Assembly: GCF_000708755.2 (NCBI RefSeq)
Contig: NZ_JGVU02000022.1
Coordinates: 186,001-250,000 of the forward strand
Direction: 5' to 3'
DNA: 64,000 nucleotides
Source: Metabacillus indicus LMG 22858
Lineage (GTDB): Bacteria; Bacillota; Bacilli; Bacillales; Bacillaceae
The notes beneath the pieces are model-generated. The model saw nothing but the letters and a program-made list of their open reading frames with translations, searched no databases and was not told the origin of the DNA. Positions 1 to 9,383 of this stretch are shown here, piece by piece (within the stretch, counting starts at the first letter, position 1; each line of letters starts with the position of its first letter). The translations under genes were made by a program, and so were the position numbers.

Positions 1-141
1 GGAGCGGCAGCCATTTTTAATTCCGTTTTCTATCTGACAGGCTCTCTTTCAACAGGCTGGTCAATTGTCCTGTCCACTCTGTTATCGGCTGTCTTAGTTG
101 AACTTGCTTATTCAAAGGGGGGCAAGCGGCATGCTGAGTAA
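1..141 (+). CDS. azlC: AzlC family branched-chain amino acid exporter subunit, C-terminal end only
   Basis: This is the last 46 codons of a gene that begins before the window. The fragment is hydrophobic with a final membrane segment and a short basic tail ending in KRHAE, then TAA. The identity rests mainly on the next gene: AzlC is the large subunit of the AzlCD amino acid exporter, and azlD starts 11 bases before this stop codon, the usual translationally coupled arrangement. The fragment alone is too short to be diagnostic. Confidence 0.7.
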   Translation, partial: GAAAIFNSVFYLTGSLSTGWSIVLSTLLSAVLVELAYSKGGKRHAE

Positions 142-436
142 TATAATGATGATGATTCTCGGAATGGCCATTGTCACTTATCTTCCAAGAATGATCCCTC
201 TTGTTGCGCTGAGCGGTATAGATCTGCCGCCTTTTGTTCAGAATGTATTGCGGAATGTTCCGTTTGCAACGCTCGGAGCCCTGATTTTGCCCGGTGTCTT
301 TTTTATACAGGAGGATATTTGGTTCGGGGCAGTTGGCGCAGCGGCTGCATTTGCAGTCGCCTATTTTGGTGTGAATGTCATTATTGTCGTCATGAGTTCC
401 ATTTTAACCCTTATCGTGTACGGGCTCCTGTTTTAA
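131..436 (+). CDS. azlD: AzlD family branched-chain amino acid transport small subunit
   Basis: A 101-residue integral membrane protein with about four hydrophobic segments and the AzlD-like start, in which a first helix is followed by TYLPRMIPL. AzlD is the small partner of AzlC; together they export branched-chain amino acids and analogues across the cytoplasmic membrane. I chose the ATG at 131 because a purine-rich AAAGGGGGGC ribosome site lies just upstream; a longer reading from TTG at 98 has no such site. It overlaps the azlC stop. No clear terminator follows before the protease gene. Confidence 0.85.
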   Translation: MLSNIMMMILGMAIVTYLPRMIPLVALSGIDLPPFVQNVLRNVPFATLGALILPGVFFIQEDIWFGAVGAAAAFAVAYFGVNVIIVVMSSILTLIVYGLLF

Positions 437-513
437 TCCGGACGAATAAGTTCTAACTCTGCCGCTTTCACACTACACTAGTACAAAGAGCTTGTTCGGG
501 GGAGGACAACATC

Positions 514-1779
514 ATGCGCAAATGGCTTACTGTATCAGTCCTGATTTATTTCTTATACGGCCTGTTTGTCTACTGGTATATCTATATGGGAGCGGACTCG
601 ACACTTCCGGCACAGTTCCAGGGCGGTTCAGCCGACCCGAATACGTTTATGAACAGCAGGGAGCTTACCCTTTCACAGGATTACTCTAAGCTGAGGGATT
701 TTATGTTTTTTACAGCCGCGCCCTTTGAATGGTTTATCTTTTTTGTTGTCCTCGTTACCGGATTTGCAAAAAAGATGCAGCGCTGGGCCGAAAGTATTTC
801 CAGGTTTTTTATTCTCCAGACGGCCGTGTTTGTTTTCGCGCTGTCTCTGCTTGTAACGCTCTGTGCTTTTCCACTTGAATGGCTGCGCTATAAAATTTCG
901 CTGTCCTATCACATTACGACCCAGACCTTTTCAGGGTGGATGAAGGATCAGCTGATTGATTTCTGGGTGAACTGCGCATTTATGGTGCTGATTGTCGCCG
1001 TATTGTACGGCCTGATCAGAAAATTTTCAAGAAAATGGTGGCTGTTTGCGTGGATTCTCTCTGTACCGTTCAGCCTGTTCCTGATGTTCATCCAGCCGGT
1101 CCTGATCGACCCGCTGTACAATGAGTTTACGCCGCTTAAAAACAAAGAGCTTGAAACGAAGATCCTCGCGATTGCAGAGGAGGCCAATATTCCTGCAGAC
1201 CATGTGTTTGAAGTGAACATGTCTGAGAAGACAAATGCTCTGAACGCATATGTCACAGGAATTGGAGACAACTCAAGGATCGTTCTCTGGGATACAACGT
1301 TAAATAAATTGAGCGAGGATGAAATATTGTTCATCATGGCCCACGAGATGGGGCACTATGTGATGAAGCATATTTATATCGGGATAGGCGGCTATCTCGT
1401 GCTCACCTTGCTTGGTCTTTATATGATCAACAGGCTCATGAACTTCTCCATCAGGCGTTACGGGCACATTCTGAAGCTTGACGGAAAAAAACAGCTTGCC
1501 TCACTTCCGCTATTACTTATGCTGCTCGGAATGCTGAGTTTTGCCTCGGATCCTTTTTCAAATATCATATCGCGCCACCAGGAAAAGGACGCAGATCTGT
1601 ATGCTATTGAAATGACAGAGAATACCGAAGCTGCCGTGAGCACATTCCAGGAACTGACCCGGGCAGGTTTAAGCCAGGTCAATCCGCCGGCTATTGTGAA
1701 AGTGTTCAGATACAGCCACCCGACCATTTTAGAAAGAATCAACTATCTTGAAGAATGGGGCAGCGGGAGGGAAGAATAA
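514..1779 (+). CDS. M48 family zinc metallopeptidase (Ste24/CAAX protease-like), integral membrane
   Basis: A 421-residue membrane protease. The N-terminal half (residues about 1-200) has several hydrophobic segments, as in the Peptidase_M48 N-terminal region of Ste24-type enzymes. The catalytic HEMGH zinc motif lies near residues 277-281 inside MAHEMGHYVMKH, and the third zinc ligand is probably the glutamate of EKDADLYA near residue 357. Further hydrophobic segments lie between the two motifs. Family members cleave membrane or prenylated proteins; bacterial ones often act in membrane protein quality control, but the substrate here is unknown. A GGGGGAGG site precedes the ATG, and a strong terminator follows, so it is probably monocistronic. 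Confidence 0.9.
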   Translation: MRKWLTVSVLIYFLYGLFVYWYIYMGADSTLPAQFQGGSADPNTFMNSRELTLSQDYSKLRDFMFFTAAPFEWFIFFVVLVTGFAKKMQRWAESISRFFILQTAVFVFALSLLVTLCAFPLEWLRYKISLSYHITTQTFSGWMKDQLIDFWVNCAFMVLIVAVLYGLIRKFSRKWWLFAWILSVPFSLFLMFIQPVLIDPLYNEFTPLKNKELETKILAIAEEANIPADHVFEVNMSEKTNALNAYVTGIGDNSRIVLWDTTLNKLSEDEILFIMAHEMGHYVMKHIYIGIGGYLVLTLLGLYMINRLMNFSIRRYGHILKLDGKKQLASLPLLLMLLGMLSFASDPFSNIISRHQEKDADLYAIEMTENTEAAVSTFQELTRAGLSQVNPPAIVKVFRYSHPTILERINYLEEWGSGREE

Positions 1780-1801
1780 TAAGAAACTGATTATTACTTT
1801 T

Positions 1802-1836
1802 AAAAAATCCGAACTGGTTATTGGTTCGGATTTTTT
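1802..1836 (+). terminator. Rho-independent terminator after the M48 protease gene
   Basis: Perfect 13-bp arms (AAAAAATCCGAAC and its complement) around a 9-base loop, ending in a T run, 22 bases after the protease stop codon. Confidence 0.9.
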
Positions 1837-2072
1837 CGTTTAGAGTGATACTTCCTCCTGCTTTCCTTCTGTTATCATACAGCGGAAGACTGCCTCCGCT
1901 CCTTTATGAATCGTACAAAACCCAGTTATATCAACCTTTCAGTCAATTAATTTAAAAAAATCAAAAAAATTAAAAGAAAAAGATTCCATTTTCAATCAAT
2001 CTGTTATATATTAATACTATAAAATACAAACTGTATTATAACAAAACGTACAGACTATTGGAGGGACTGGAA

Positions 2073-3356
2073 ATGACAAACGAAAGAGCGCGAAAACTGG
2101 AAGAAAGCTGGGCAATGGATGCGAGATGGAACGGAGTAGAAAGACCGTATTCGGCGGAAGAAGTGATTCGTCTGCGCGGATCGATCGATATTGAACATAC
2201 TCTTGCACGCAGAGGTGCAGAAAAATTCTGGAATCTGCTTCAGACGGAAGACTATATTCATGCACTGGGAGCATTAACCGGCAATCAGGCCGTTCAACAA
2301 GTAAAGGCAGGATTGAAAGCGATTTATTTAAGCGGCTGGCAGGTTGCCGCTGATGCAAACCTTTCAGGCCATATGTATCCTGACCAAAGCCTTTATCCGG
2401 CAAACAGCGTTCCGGCCGTTGTAAAACGAATCAACCAGGCCCTTCAGCGTGCAGATCAGATTCAGCATATGGAAGGAGAAGGAGACGTGGATTGGTTCGC
2501 TCCAATCATTGCAGATGCTGAAGCAGGTTTTGGCGGACAGCTGAATGTATTTGAACTGATGAAAGGCATGATTGAAGCGGGAGCAGCCGCTGTTCATTTT
2601 GAAGATCAGCTTTCTTCTGAGAAAAAATGCGGTCACCTTGGAGGAAAAGTGCTTCTTCCTACACAAACAGCTGTGAAGAATTTGATTTCTGCCCGCCTTG
2701 CAGCAGATGTATCGGGTGTACCGACAATCATTATTGCCCGGACGGATGCTGACGCAGCAGATTTGATTACGAGCGACGTTGATCCTGAAGATCAGGCATT
2801 TATTACAGGCGAGCGCACGGCGGAAGGGTTTTTCCGGACAACAGCCGGCATCGATCAGGCTATTGCACGCGGACTTGCTTATGCGCCATATGCCGACCTT
2901 ATTTGGTGCGAAACGTCAGAGCCGAACCTTGAGCAGGCTCAGAAGTTTGCGGATGCCATTCATGCGAAGTTCCCTGGAAAGCTTCTTGCTTACAACTGCT
3001 CACCATCCTTTAACTGGAAAAAGAAGTTGGATGAAGAAACAATTTCCAAGTTCCAAAGAGAAATCGCGAAAATGGGCTACAAATTCCAGTTCGTTACTCT
3101 TGCCGGATTCCATGCCCTCAACTACGGAATGTTCGAGCTCGCCAGAAAATACCGCGACAACGGAATGGCAGCCTATTCGGAGCTTCAGCAGGCTGAATTT
3201 GCAAGCGAACAATACGGCTACACAGCGACAAGACATCAGCGTGAAGTCGGAACAGGCTACTTTGATGAAGTGTCACAGGTTATCACAGGAGGCACATCCT
3301 CCACAACTGCGCTTAAAGGATCGACAGAAGAAGAGCAGTTTACGGCACAGTCCTAA
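2073..3356 (+). CDS. aceA: Isocitrate lyase
   Basis: A 427-residue isocitrate lyase, the first enzyme of the glyoxylate shunt, cleaving isocitrate to succinate and glyoxylate in the cytoplasm. The family signature KKCGHLGGK with its catalytic cysteine is at about residues 189-197, and the conserved [13 protein letters not shown] stretch is present further on. Length matches the standard bacterial enzyme. The ATG at 2073 is preferred over an in-frame TTG at 2058 because GGAGGG lies at 2060-2065. The upstream 230 bases are very AT-rich and may hold the promoter, but no convincing -35/-10 pair stood out. No malate synthase gene is adjacent, unlike in many genomes. A terminator follows immediately. 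Confidence 0.96.
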   Translation: MTNERARKLEESWAMDARWNGVERPYSAEEVIRLRGSIDIEHTLARRGAEKFWNLLQTEDYIHALGALTGNQAVQQVKAGLKAIYLSGWQVAADANLSGHMYPDQSLYPANSVPAVVKRINQALQRADQIQHMEGEGDVDWFAPIIADAEAGFGGQLNVFELMKGMIEAGAAAVHFEDQLSSEKKCGHLGGKVLLPTQTAVKNLISARLAADVSGVPTIIIARTDADAADLITSDVDPEDQAFITGERTAEGFFRTTAGIDQAIARGLAYAPYADLIWCETSEPNLEQAQKFADAIHAKFPGKLLAYNCSPSFNWKKKLDEETISKFQREIAKMGYKFQFVTLAGFHALNYGMFELARKYRDNGMAAYSELQQAEFASEQYGYTATRHQREVGTGYFDEVSQVITGGTSSTTALKGSTEEEQFTAQS

Positions 3357-3363
3357 AAAAAAA

Positions 3364-3397
3364 GCTGCTGCATCCATCGGGATGCAGCGGTTTTTTT
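3364..3397 (+). terminator. Rho-independent terminator of aceA
   Basis: Nine-bp perfect arms GCTGCATCC/GGATGCAGC with a four-base ATCG loop, followed by a T run, 10 bases after the aceA stop. Confidence 0.93.
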
Positions 3398-3478
3398 ATG
3401 CCTTTGTTCCCTCTCTGATAAAATGGTAGATATAGAACAGTATGCAAGACCGAAATTTAACTTTGAGGAGCCTTTGCC

Positions 3479-6400
3479 TTGAATAGGAAGCTGAACAAAA
3501 AAATGATTGAAAACCTCTGCGGCCGCGTCTCCTTGAAAAGCGGGGATTCGCTGCGCCGCTCCAATAAAGTAAAGTTCCGTGAGTATCATGAAGACCGCTG
3601 TCATGCGGTCGTTAAAAGTACGGAAGATTTCTGTGTTTCGATAAAGGTGGACACAGGCGGCGGCCTTCAGGCAGTCTGCAGTTGTCCGAAGCTACTCTCC
3701 TTTAATCAGGAATGCCAGCATATTGCGGCGGTATTGCTTGAGATTATGGAACATCAGAAACAAGGGACGGTTCCTCCGGTTCTGAGCGAAGGAGAGGCCC
3801 CCTTTAACCCAGACTATGCGCTGACGGAGGAATTGCTGACGGCCTTTAAGGAGCGAAAAGACCGTAAAACGGAGGCGCAAAATTATTTTGAAACGCGAAC
3901 CGTACAGCCTGCCGTGTTTACGTTTAAGCCGGTATCAAGGGAAGACGGAGGGATTTTGTTTGCACTGGAGATTACGGTTGGACCGGTAAAAATCGTGAAA
4001 CCGAGGGCTTTTCTTGAACAGCTTAAAAGCGGACAGTCCTTTCAGCTTGCGCCCGGCTTCCTGTTTGATCCCGAGTCTCATTGCTTCACAAAAGAGACGG
4101 ATGCTGTCTTTCAGCAGCTTGTCAGGATTGTACGGAATGAGAGGACTGAGGAAGGCCCTCAGATTCTCCTCTCTCCTATTTCATGGAACCTGCTCCTGCC
4201 GGCCCTTATAAAAGCGCCCAATATAGAGCTTGAGGTCAACGGAGAAATTTATTCGGGACTTCATTTGTCAGAAGGCATCCTGCCGCTTCAATTTGATTTG
4301 TATGAAGAAGGATCAGGATATGTGCTGAGAGTAAACGGTCTAAAGGAGCTGCTCCTGTTAAAGCCTTATGAATCGGTGTTCGCCGCAGGGACATGGTATC
4401 ACTTAGAACCTGAAAATTTCGAGCGCTTGGCCGAACTGAATCGGGTCATCCTTGCATCCGGAAAAAATACGGTCCCAATCCCGCCGCAGCAGGTCAGCCT
4501 GTATCTGGAGAAAGTGGTGCCGGGGCTTCGGAAACTAGGGGATGTGGCCATATCGGAAACGATTTCCAGGCGGTTAGCGGAAACTTCGCTTACAGCGAAG
4601 CTCTATTTAGACCGGGTGAAAAACCGGCTGCTTGCGGGACTTGAATTTCATTACGGAAACATCGTTTTTAATCCCTTGGACGAACAGGAGGTACGATCTC
4701 TGCAGGTGATAATCCGGGATAGTGAAAAGGAGGATCTGATTCTTAAACTAATGGAGGAAAGCTCATTTGCCCGGACGGACAGCGGCTATTATCTTCAAAA
4801 TGAACTACTGGAATATGAGTTCCTGTATCATATCCTGCCGAAGGTTGAGAAGGTTGCCAAAGTGCTTGCAACAACTGCTGTCCGGAGCCGGATATTTAAA
4901 GAAGCAGCCCCGCCGAGAATCAAGGTGGAGGCGCATAAAGAGAGGACGAACTGGCTGGAATTCAAGTTTGAAATGGATGGAATTTCCGAAAAGGAAATCC
5001 GCAATGTGCTCTCGGCCCTCGAGGAAAAGCGGAAGTATTACCGGTTGAGGAGCGGGGCGCTGCTTTCCCTTGAAAAACGAGAATATGAGGAGATTTACCG
5101 GTTTTTAAATGCGGCACCGGTACAGGCGGAGGACTGGGAACAAGAGCTTGAAATGCCTCTGATCAAAGGACTTCAGCTTCTCGATTCGGTTCCTGTTTCC
5201 GGCACAATGACGCTCGGTGATTCGGTTCAGCAGCTGCTGAATGGACTTCTCCACCCGGACGAGAAGGAATTTTCGGTTCCAGAAGAGCTGGAACCGGTGC
5301 TGAGGGATTATCAAAAGACAGGATACCGGTGGATGAAATCTCTTGAGAAGTACGGATTTGGAGGGATTCTGGCAGATGATATGGGTCTTGGGAAAACCTT
5401 GCAGAGCATCACGTATATTGTGTCGGTTCTTCCTGAGATTCGCCGGCTAAAAAGGCCGGTCCTGATTGTTTGTCCATCCTCCCTTCTGTATAACTGGAAA
5501 AACGAAATTGAATCCTTTGCACCGGAAATCAAAAGCATAATTATCGATGGCAGCCGGACAGAGAGAGCGGGGCACGTTCAGGATCATGCAGCGGCAGATG
5601 TTCTCATTACATCTTATCCGCTCATTAGAAGGGACATCCATGAGTATGAAAAACGGTTTTTTTATACGGTTTTTTATGATGAGGCCCAGGCCTTTAAAAA
5701 TCCGCTCACCCAAACGGCAAGAGCGGTGAAAAGAATTCAGGCCTCGCATCGGTTCGCGCTGACAGGCACACCTGTTGAGAATTCGAGGGAAGAACTGTGG
5801 TCGATCTTTCATGTTGTCTTTCCGGAGCTGTTCATGGGATTAAAGGAATACAGCACGCTCACAAGAAAAAAGATCGCAAGGAGAATCCGCCCTTTTCTGC
5901 TCCGCAGAATGAAGGAGGATGTACTGCCTGAGCTTCCGGAAAAAGTTGAATCAATGGAAATCGTCGAACTGCTTCCGGAGCAGAAGAAGCTGTACGCAGC
6001 CTGCCTGGCAAAGCTTCGCGAGGATACCCTAAAGCATTTGGATAAAGACACACTTCAGAAAAACCGGATGAAAATCCTGGCCGGAATCACAAGACTTCGG
6101 CAAATCTGCTGCCATCCTTCTCTGTTCGTTGATGGATACAGCGGAGGGTCGGCAAAATTTGACCAGCTCCTCAAGATTCTGGAGGAGGCCGGGCATTCAG
6201 GAAGAAGAGTGCTGATTTTTTCCCAGTTTACCTCTATGCTCGATTTGATTGGGAGAAAACTCGCCGTACAGGGTGTGCCCTACTTTTATCTCGATGGTCA
6301 AACTGCAATGCCGGAAAGGGTTGACCTGTGCAGACGCTTTAATGCAGGGGAACGGGATCTTTTTCTCATTTCGCTGAAGGCGGGAGGCACGGGTTTAAAC

Positions 6401-6667
6401 TTAACGGGTGCAGATACCGTTGTTCATTTCGATACTTGGTGGAATCCGGCGGTAGAGGAGCAGGCAGCAGACCGTGCGCACCGGATAGGCCAGACTAGTA
6501 AAGTGAACGTAATCAAGCTCATCACCCGCGGAACGATTGAGGAAAAAATGAACGAGCTGCAGGATAAGAAACGGCAGCTTATTAGCGAAATTGTGGATAT
6601 CGATGAAAAAAGGCCGTTTACCCTGACCGAAGAAGATATCTACGATTTGCTGAAGATCCAAACATGA
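3479..6667 (+). CDS. SNF2 family DNA helicase/translocase with SWIM zinc finger (YwqA/HepA-like)
   Basis: A 1062-residue protein. A SWIM-type zinc finger of the form CxCx(n)CxH lies near residues 62-85 (CSCPKLL...CQH). A middle region follows, then the SNF2 ATPase: Walker A DDMGLGKT near residue 634, DEAQ box near 735, and the C-terminal helicase part with GTGLNL and DRAHRIGQ near residues 965-1003. This order matches the B. subtilis YwqA type. Such proteins are ATP-driven dsDNA translocases, proposed to act in repair or transcription-complex recycling; the exact role here is unknown. The start is TTG, eight bases after GAGGAG. It looks monocistronic. Confidence 0.92.
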   Translation: MNRKLNKKMIENLCGRVSLKSGDSLRRSNKVKFREYHEDRCHAVVKSTEDFCVSIKVDTGGGLQAVCSCPKLLSFNQECQHIAAVLLEIMEHQKQGTVPPVLSEGEAPFNPDYALTEELLTAFKERKDRKTEAQNYFETRTVQPAVFTFKPVSREDGGILFALEITVGPVKIVKPRAFLEQLKSGQSFQLAPGFLFDPESHCFTKETDAVFQQLVRIVRNERTEEGPQILLSPISWNLLLPALIKAPNIELEVNGEIYSGLHLSEGILPLQFDLYEEGSGYVLRVNGLKELLLLKPYESVFAAGTWYHLEPENFERLAELNRVILASGKNTVPIPPQQVSLYLEKVVPGLRKLGDVAISETISRRLAETSLTAKLYLDRVKNRLLAGLEFHYGNIVFNPLDEQEVRSLQVIIRDSEKEDLILKLMEESSFARTDSGYYLQNELLEYEFLYHILPKVEKVAKVLATTAVRSRIFKEAAPPRIKVEAHKERTNWLEFKFEMDGISEKEIRNVLSALEEKRKYYRLRSGALLSLEKREYEEIYRFLNAAPVQAEDWEQELEMPLIKGLQLLDSVPVSGTMTLGDSVQQLLNGLLHPDEKEFSVPEELEPVLRDYQKTGYRWMKSLEKYGFGGILADDMGLGKTLQSITYIVSVLPEIRRLKRPVLIVCPSSLLYNWKNEIESFAPEIKSIIIDGSRTERAGHVQDHAAADVLITSYPLIRRDIHEYEKRFFYTVFYDEAQAFKNPLTQTARAVKRIQASHRFALTGTPVENSREELWSIFHVVFPELFMGLKEYSTLTRKKIARRIRPFLLRRMKEDVLPELPEKVESMEIVELLPEQKKLYAACLAKLREDTLKHLDKDTLQKNRMKILAGITRLRQICCHPSLFVDGYSGGSAKFDQLLKILEEAGHSGRRVLIFSQFTSMLDLIGRKLAVQGVPYFYLDGQTAMPERVDLCRRFNAGERDLFLISLKAGGTGLNLTGADTVVHFDTWWNPAVEEQAADRAHRIGQTSKVNVIKLITRGTIEEKMNELQDKKRQLISEIVDIDEKRPFTLTEEDIYDLLKIQT

Positions 6668-6808
6668 CACATCCTCCGTCTGCAATATGTGTTATTTGTG
6701 TTACTGGTCCTTCAATTCCACCGGCTTTAGAAGGTCGTAAGGTTTAACAGGCCATCCTTTAGGAGATGGTTTATATACCATTTGTCCTGAAAAAGGAGGC
6801 GAACCCCT

Positions 6809-7693
6809 ATGAGCTCTTTCTCTCTTGGCGAAGATGGATTTAGCAAAGCGAAATCATTAATAGCCAAAGCTTCTCTGCACCAGGAAGAGCTGCTCGGGGA
6901 ACCGATTTCTCATGAGTTTATCGAAAGAGCCACACCGGTTGCGTGGCTGGGAGAGGCGGTTCCGGGCAGCTGGGTCACAATGGCCACGAATCCGTCTCCT
7001 AAAGAATTTCTCAATCGGAACAATCAGCTGCTGCTTGGGGAACAGGCAAGATTTCATATCCTTGAAAACGGACAATCATTAGCAGAGTTTGCAAAGGACG
7101 AGACTCAGTTAGAATCAGCCGTTGAGTTCTATCAAACGTATTTTAAGGAAGGGAAGACGTACCGCACATGGTTTGGCAAACCAGGGGGAGCGAAGCTTGA
7201 GGGTTTTATAAATGGAATGGGCGGTTCTTTTTACGAATCTGCCCGTCTTCAAAACGTGGTTCACTCGGATTTTTTTCCCTTTGCAACACGCACGCATATG
7301 GGGAGGATTAAAGAGAAACTCAATTTGCTGGGTTCTGATTTTTCGCGGGAATTTATGCAGGATAAGCTTGAGTTTTTAAGACCGGGCATGGTCATTCTTC
7401 TGGGAAGAGAACACACAGCTCTGTTTGAAAGAATCGAACAAGGAATTACATTTGACCCTCCGAAAACGATTGAATTGTATCCAAGCGCACACTATCAGCT
7501 TGGCTTCCATCAAAGGCTTGGAATTCCGCTGCTTGGCCTTCATTTTAAACCGTCCGAGCAATTTCTGGGGCTCGGCGGGAGTCAAGATGTAAACGGCCTT
7601 AGCCATGGGAAATACGGGACAAAAACGGCCTTGAATGAAATGGGAAGAGAAATTGCATCAAATTTGAAATCCTTTATAAAAACGATGAACTAA
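6809..7693 (+). CDS. Uncharacterised protein, possibly uracil-DNA glycosylase superfamily
   Basis: A 294-residue soluble protein I cannot name. Several spaced motifs recall the uracil-DNA glycosylase fold: TNPSPKEF near residue 62 (compare the GxNPS-type uracil-binding loop), HSDFFPF near residue 150, a hydrophobic strand ending LLGREHT near residue 195, and ELYPSAHYQLGF near residue 222 (compare the PHPS/HPS loop). This is pattern-level resemblance, not a family match. There is no signal peptide or membrane segment. A textbook AAAGGAGG site precedes the ATG. It is probably monocistronic, with a shared terminator before the convergent hydrolase gene. Confidence 0.6.
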   Translation: MSSFSLGEDGFSKAKSLIAKASLHQEELLGEPISHEFIERATPVAWLGEAVPGSWVTMATNPSPKEFLNRNNQLLLGEQARFHILENGQSLAEFAKDETQLESAVEFYQTYFKEGKTYRTWFGKPGGAKLEGFINGMGGSFYESARLQNVVHSDFFPFATRTHMGRIKEKLNLLGSDFSREFMQDKLEFLRPGMVILLGREHTALFERIEQGITFDPPKTIELYPSAHYQLGFHQRLGIPLLGLHFKPSEQFLGLGGSQDVNGLSHGKYGTKTALNEMGREIASNLKSFIKTMN

Positions 7694-7711
7694 GGTCTGC
7701 AAACGGCAAAG

Positions 7712-7746
7712 AAAAAACCAGTCTGGAAATCAAACTGGTTTTTTTA
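7712..7746. terminator. Bidirectional terminator between convergent genes
   Basis: AACCAGT and its complement around an 11-base loop, flanked by A and T runs on both sides. It can serve the upstream + gene and the convergent - strand hydrolase. Confidence 0.85.
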
Positions 7747-7767
7747 CTCATGATGACTCTTCCGCCT

Positions 7768-8604
7768 TTAAGAATTGAGGAAGCGGATTAAACCGCGGTT
7801 AAATTCCTCGGCGTGCGTAGCGTTAAATCCATGAGGGGCGCCTTCAATCACCACAAGCTCACTCCCTTGAACCATTTCATGTGTACGCTTGCCGCTCACT
7901 TCAATCGGGACCGTTCCGTCTGAGTCTCCATGAAGAATCAGAGTGGGGATGTTTATTTTTTTCAGGTCGTCCCGGAAGTCGGTTTTGGCGAAAGCTTTGA
8001 TGCAGTCAAGGGTTCCCTTCGGGGACGCCATGGCGGCGATATCCCGGTTGTAGAGACGGAATGGCTCGCTGACAAGGTCTGTTCTGTCGCCTGCTGCAAA
8101 GAAATTTTGGGTGAACGTATCGAGAAATGCGATTCGGTCGCCCTTTATTCCGTCTTGGAATTCTTCGATCGCCCCGTCATCCAGGCCGCCGTCCGGGTTA
8201 TCCTCTGCCTTGTACAGATAAGGAGGAACGGCTGCGGCGAACACTGCTTTGCTCACACGTTCTGTTCCATATGTGCTGATATAGCGCGCTACTTCTCCGC
8301 CGCCCATTGAGAATCCGACAAGTGTGGCTTCACGGAGATCTAAATGCTCAAGCAAAGCGTTCAGGTCGGCTGCGAATGTATCATATTCATAGCCGCTATA
8401 GGGCTGAGAGGATTTTCCAAATCCCCTGCGGTCGTATGTAATCACCCTGTAGCCGGCATCAATGAGAGCGGGCACCTGGCTTTCCCATGATCGTCCGCTC
8501 AGCGGCCATCCGTGAATGAGTACAACCGGTTTTCCCGTTCCATGATCTTCATAGTAAATTTCAATTGGAGCATCGTTTTCATTGCCAACTTTAAGCATCG
8601 CCAT
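7768..8604 (-). CDS. Alpha/beta hydrolase (non-haem chloroperoxidase/esterase-like)
   Basis: A 278-residue alpha/beta hydrolase. The oxyanion region HGWPLSG is near residue 30, the nucleophile elbow GFSMGGGE holds the catalytic serine near residue 98, the acid is probably in HGDSDGTVP and the histidine in GAPHGFNATH. The overall pattern matches the cofactor-free haloperoxidase/esterase group that includes B. subtilis YisY; the natural substrate is unknown. The start at 8604 is chosen because GGAGGG precedes it at the right distance; the open frame extends upstream to 8667 without a ribosome site. The bases between it and yhzC hold only the yhzC terminator and presumably its own promoter. Confidence 0.88.
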   Translation of the reverse strand: MAMLKVGNENDAPIEIYYEDHGTGKPVVLIHGWPLSGRSWESQVPALIDAGYRVITYDRRGFGKSSQPYSGYEYDTFAADLNALLEHLDLREATLVGFSMGGGEVARYISTYGTERVSKAVFAAAVPPYLYKAEDNPDGGLDDGAIEEFQDGIKGDRIAFLDTFTQNFFAAGDRTDLVSEPFRLYNRDIAAMASPKGTLDCIKAFAKTDFRDDLKKINIPTLILHGDSDGTVPIEVSGKRTHEMVQGSELVVIEGAPHGFNATHAEEFNRGLIRFLNS

Positions 8605-8814
8605 ACTAATCCCTCCAAACAAAATGTGAATGACACACAGGCACTGAGAAAAGACGGCTCGTGTCATCCTTTAGTATGTGATACCCGGATCTTTTTTGGT
8701 TCAATCTTTTCAATGTTTGTTAAAAGAACACAGGGCCCTGTCCGAACCTTGAGATGAAGGAAAGAAAGTTCATATCCGTCCGCTAAGGAAGCAGATAACT
8801 TTCTTCATAAAACA

Positions 8815-8856
8815 GAAAAAGGTGAATTTGAGCACAAGCTCAAATTCACCTTTTTC
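8815..8856 (-). terminator. Strong hairpin terminator of yhzC
   Basis: A perfect 19-bp stem with a four-base loop, symmetric enough to carry a U tract on either strand. It lies 33 bases after the yhzC stop on the minus strand. Confidence 0.9.
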
Positions 8857-8888
8857 ATTTTCGGAGCCAGTTATGATCTTAGCCTCTT

Positions 8889-9122
8889 TTAAATAATCAG
8901 TCTCAATTCTGCATATTCTTTTGCCAGTTTAAAAAACAGCGGTTTGTCATTTCGGTCTAAGGACTCATCGATCTTTTCCTGAAGGAGGGACAGTTTCCGG
9001 GTCAACACAGCTTCATCCAACACCATTTGAATGTAAATATCAAGTACGGTTTCCTGTTTCTTTTCCATCTTGAGCGTGTTACGGGACTTCATGATCTCGG
9101 TATAAGTTTTCCTGTTTTTCAA
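8889..9122 (-). CDS. yhzC: IDEAL domain protein YhzC
   Basis: A 77-residue protein whose C-terminal half is an IDEAL domain: VLDEAVLTRKLSLLQEKIDESL, then FKLAKEYAEL (residues about 33-75). The domain is found in small Firmicute proteins of mostly unknown function. Length and position next to comK match B. subtilis YhzC. The start is TTG at 9122 with AGGGGTGAT upstream. It is divergent from comK across about 260 bp of AT-rich DNA. Confidence 0.8.
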   Translation of the reverse strand: MKNRKTYTEIMKSRNTLKMEKKQETVLDIYIQMVLDEAVLTRKLSLLQEKIDESLDRNDKPLFFKLAKEYAELRLII

Positions 9123-9383
9123 GAAAGATCACCCCTGATGCCTTTTTTTAATTATATGGATAAAGAGCCTAGAAATCAACTAAATATTTAAAATTTTTAG
9201 AAAACTTATTTCACCAAATTTTGCACGTTTTTCCTTTTTCATAAAAAGCGTCAAAGAGCAGTTCTTTTAATTGGTGATCAAATCGCAATAATGTAAAAAT
9301 AATGTAAAAATGTAGAAATGCAGAGAGGGATTGTGCTAGATTAAAAGTAGTTCTTTACTCCTATTAAAATTGAGGTGATAGCG

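Noticed and set aside
8605-8720. Sigma-B promoter for the alpha/beta hydrolase
   Set aside because: A GGGTAT-like -10 is visible on the minus strand, but no GTTT-type -35 at the right distance.
9123-9383. ComK-binding K-box (two AAAA-N5-TTTT boxes) upstream of comK
   Set aside because: Only degenerate forms such as AAAACTTATTTCA at 9201 were found; the region is AT-rich, so chance matches are expected.
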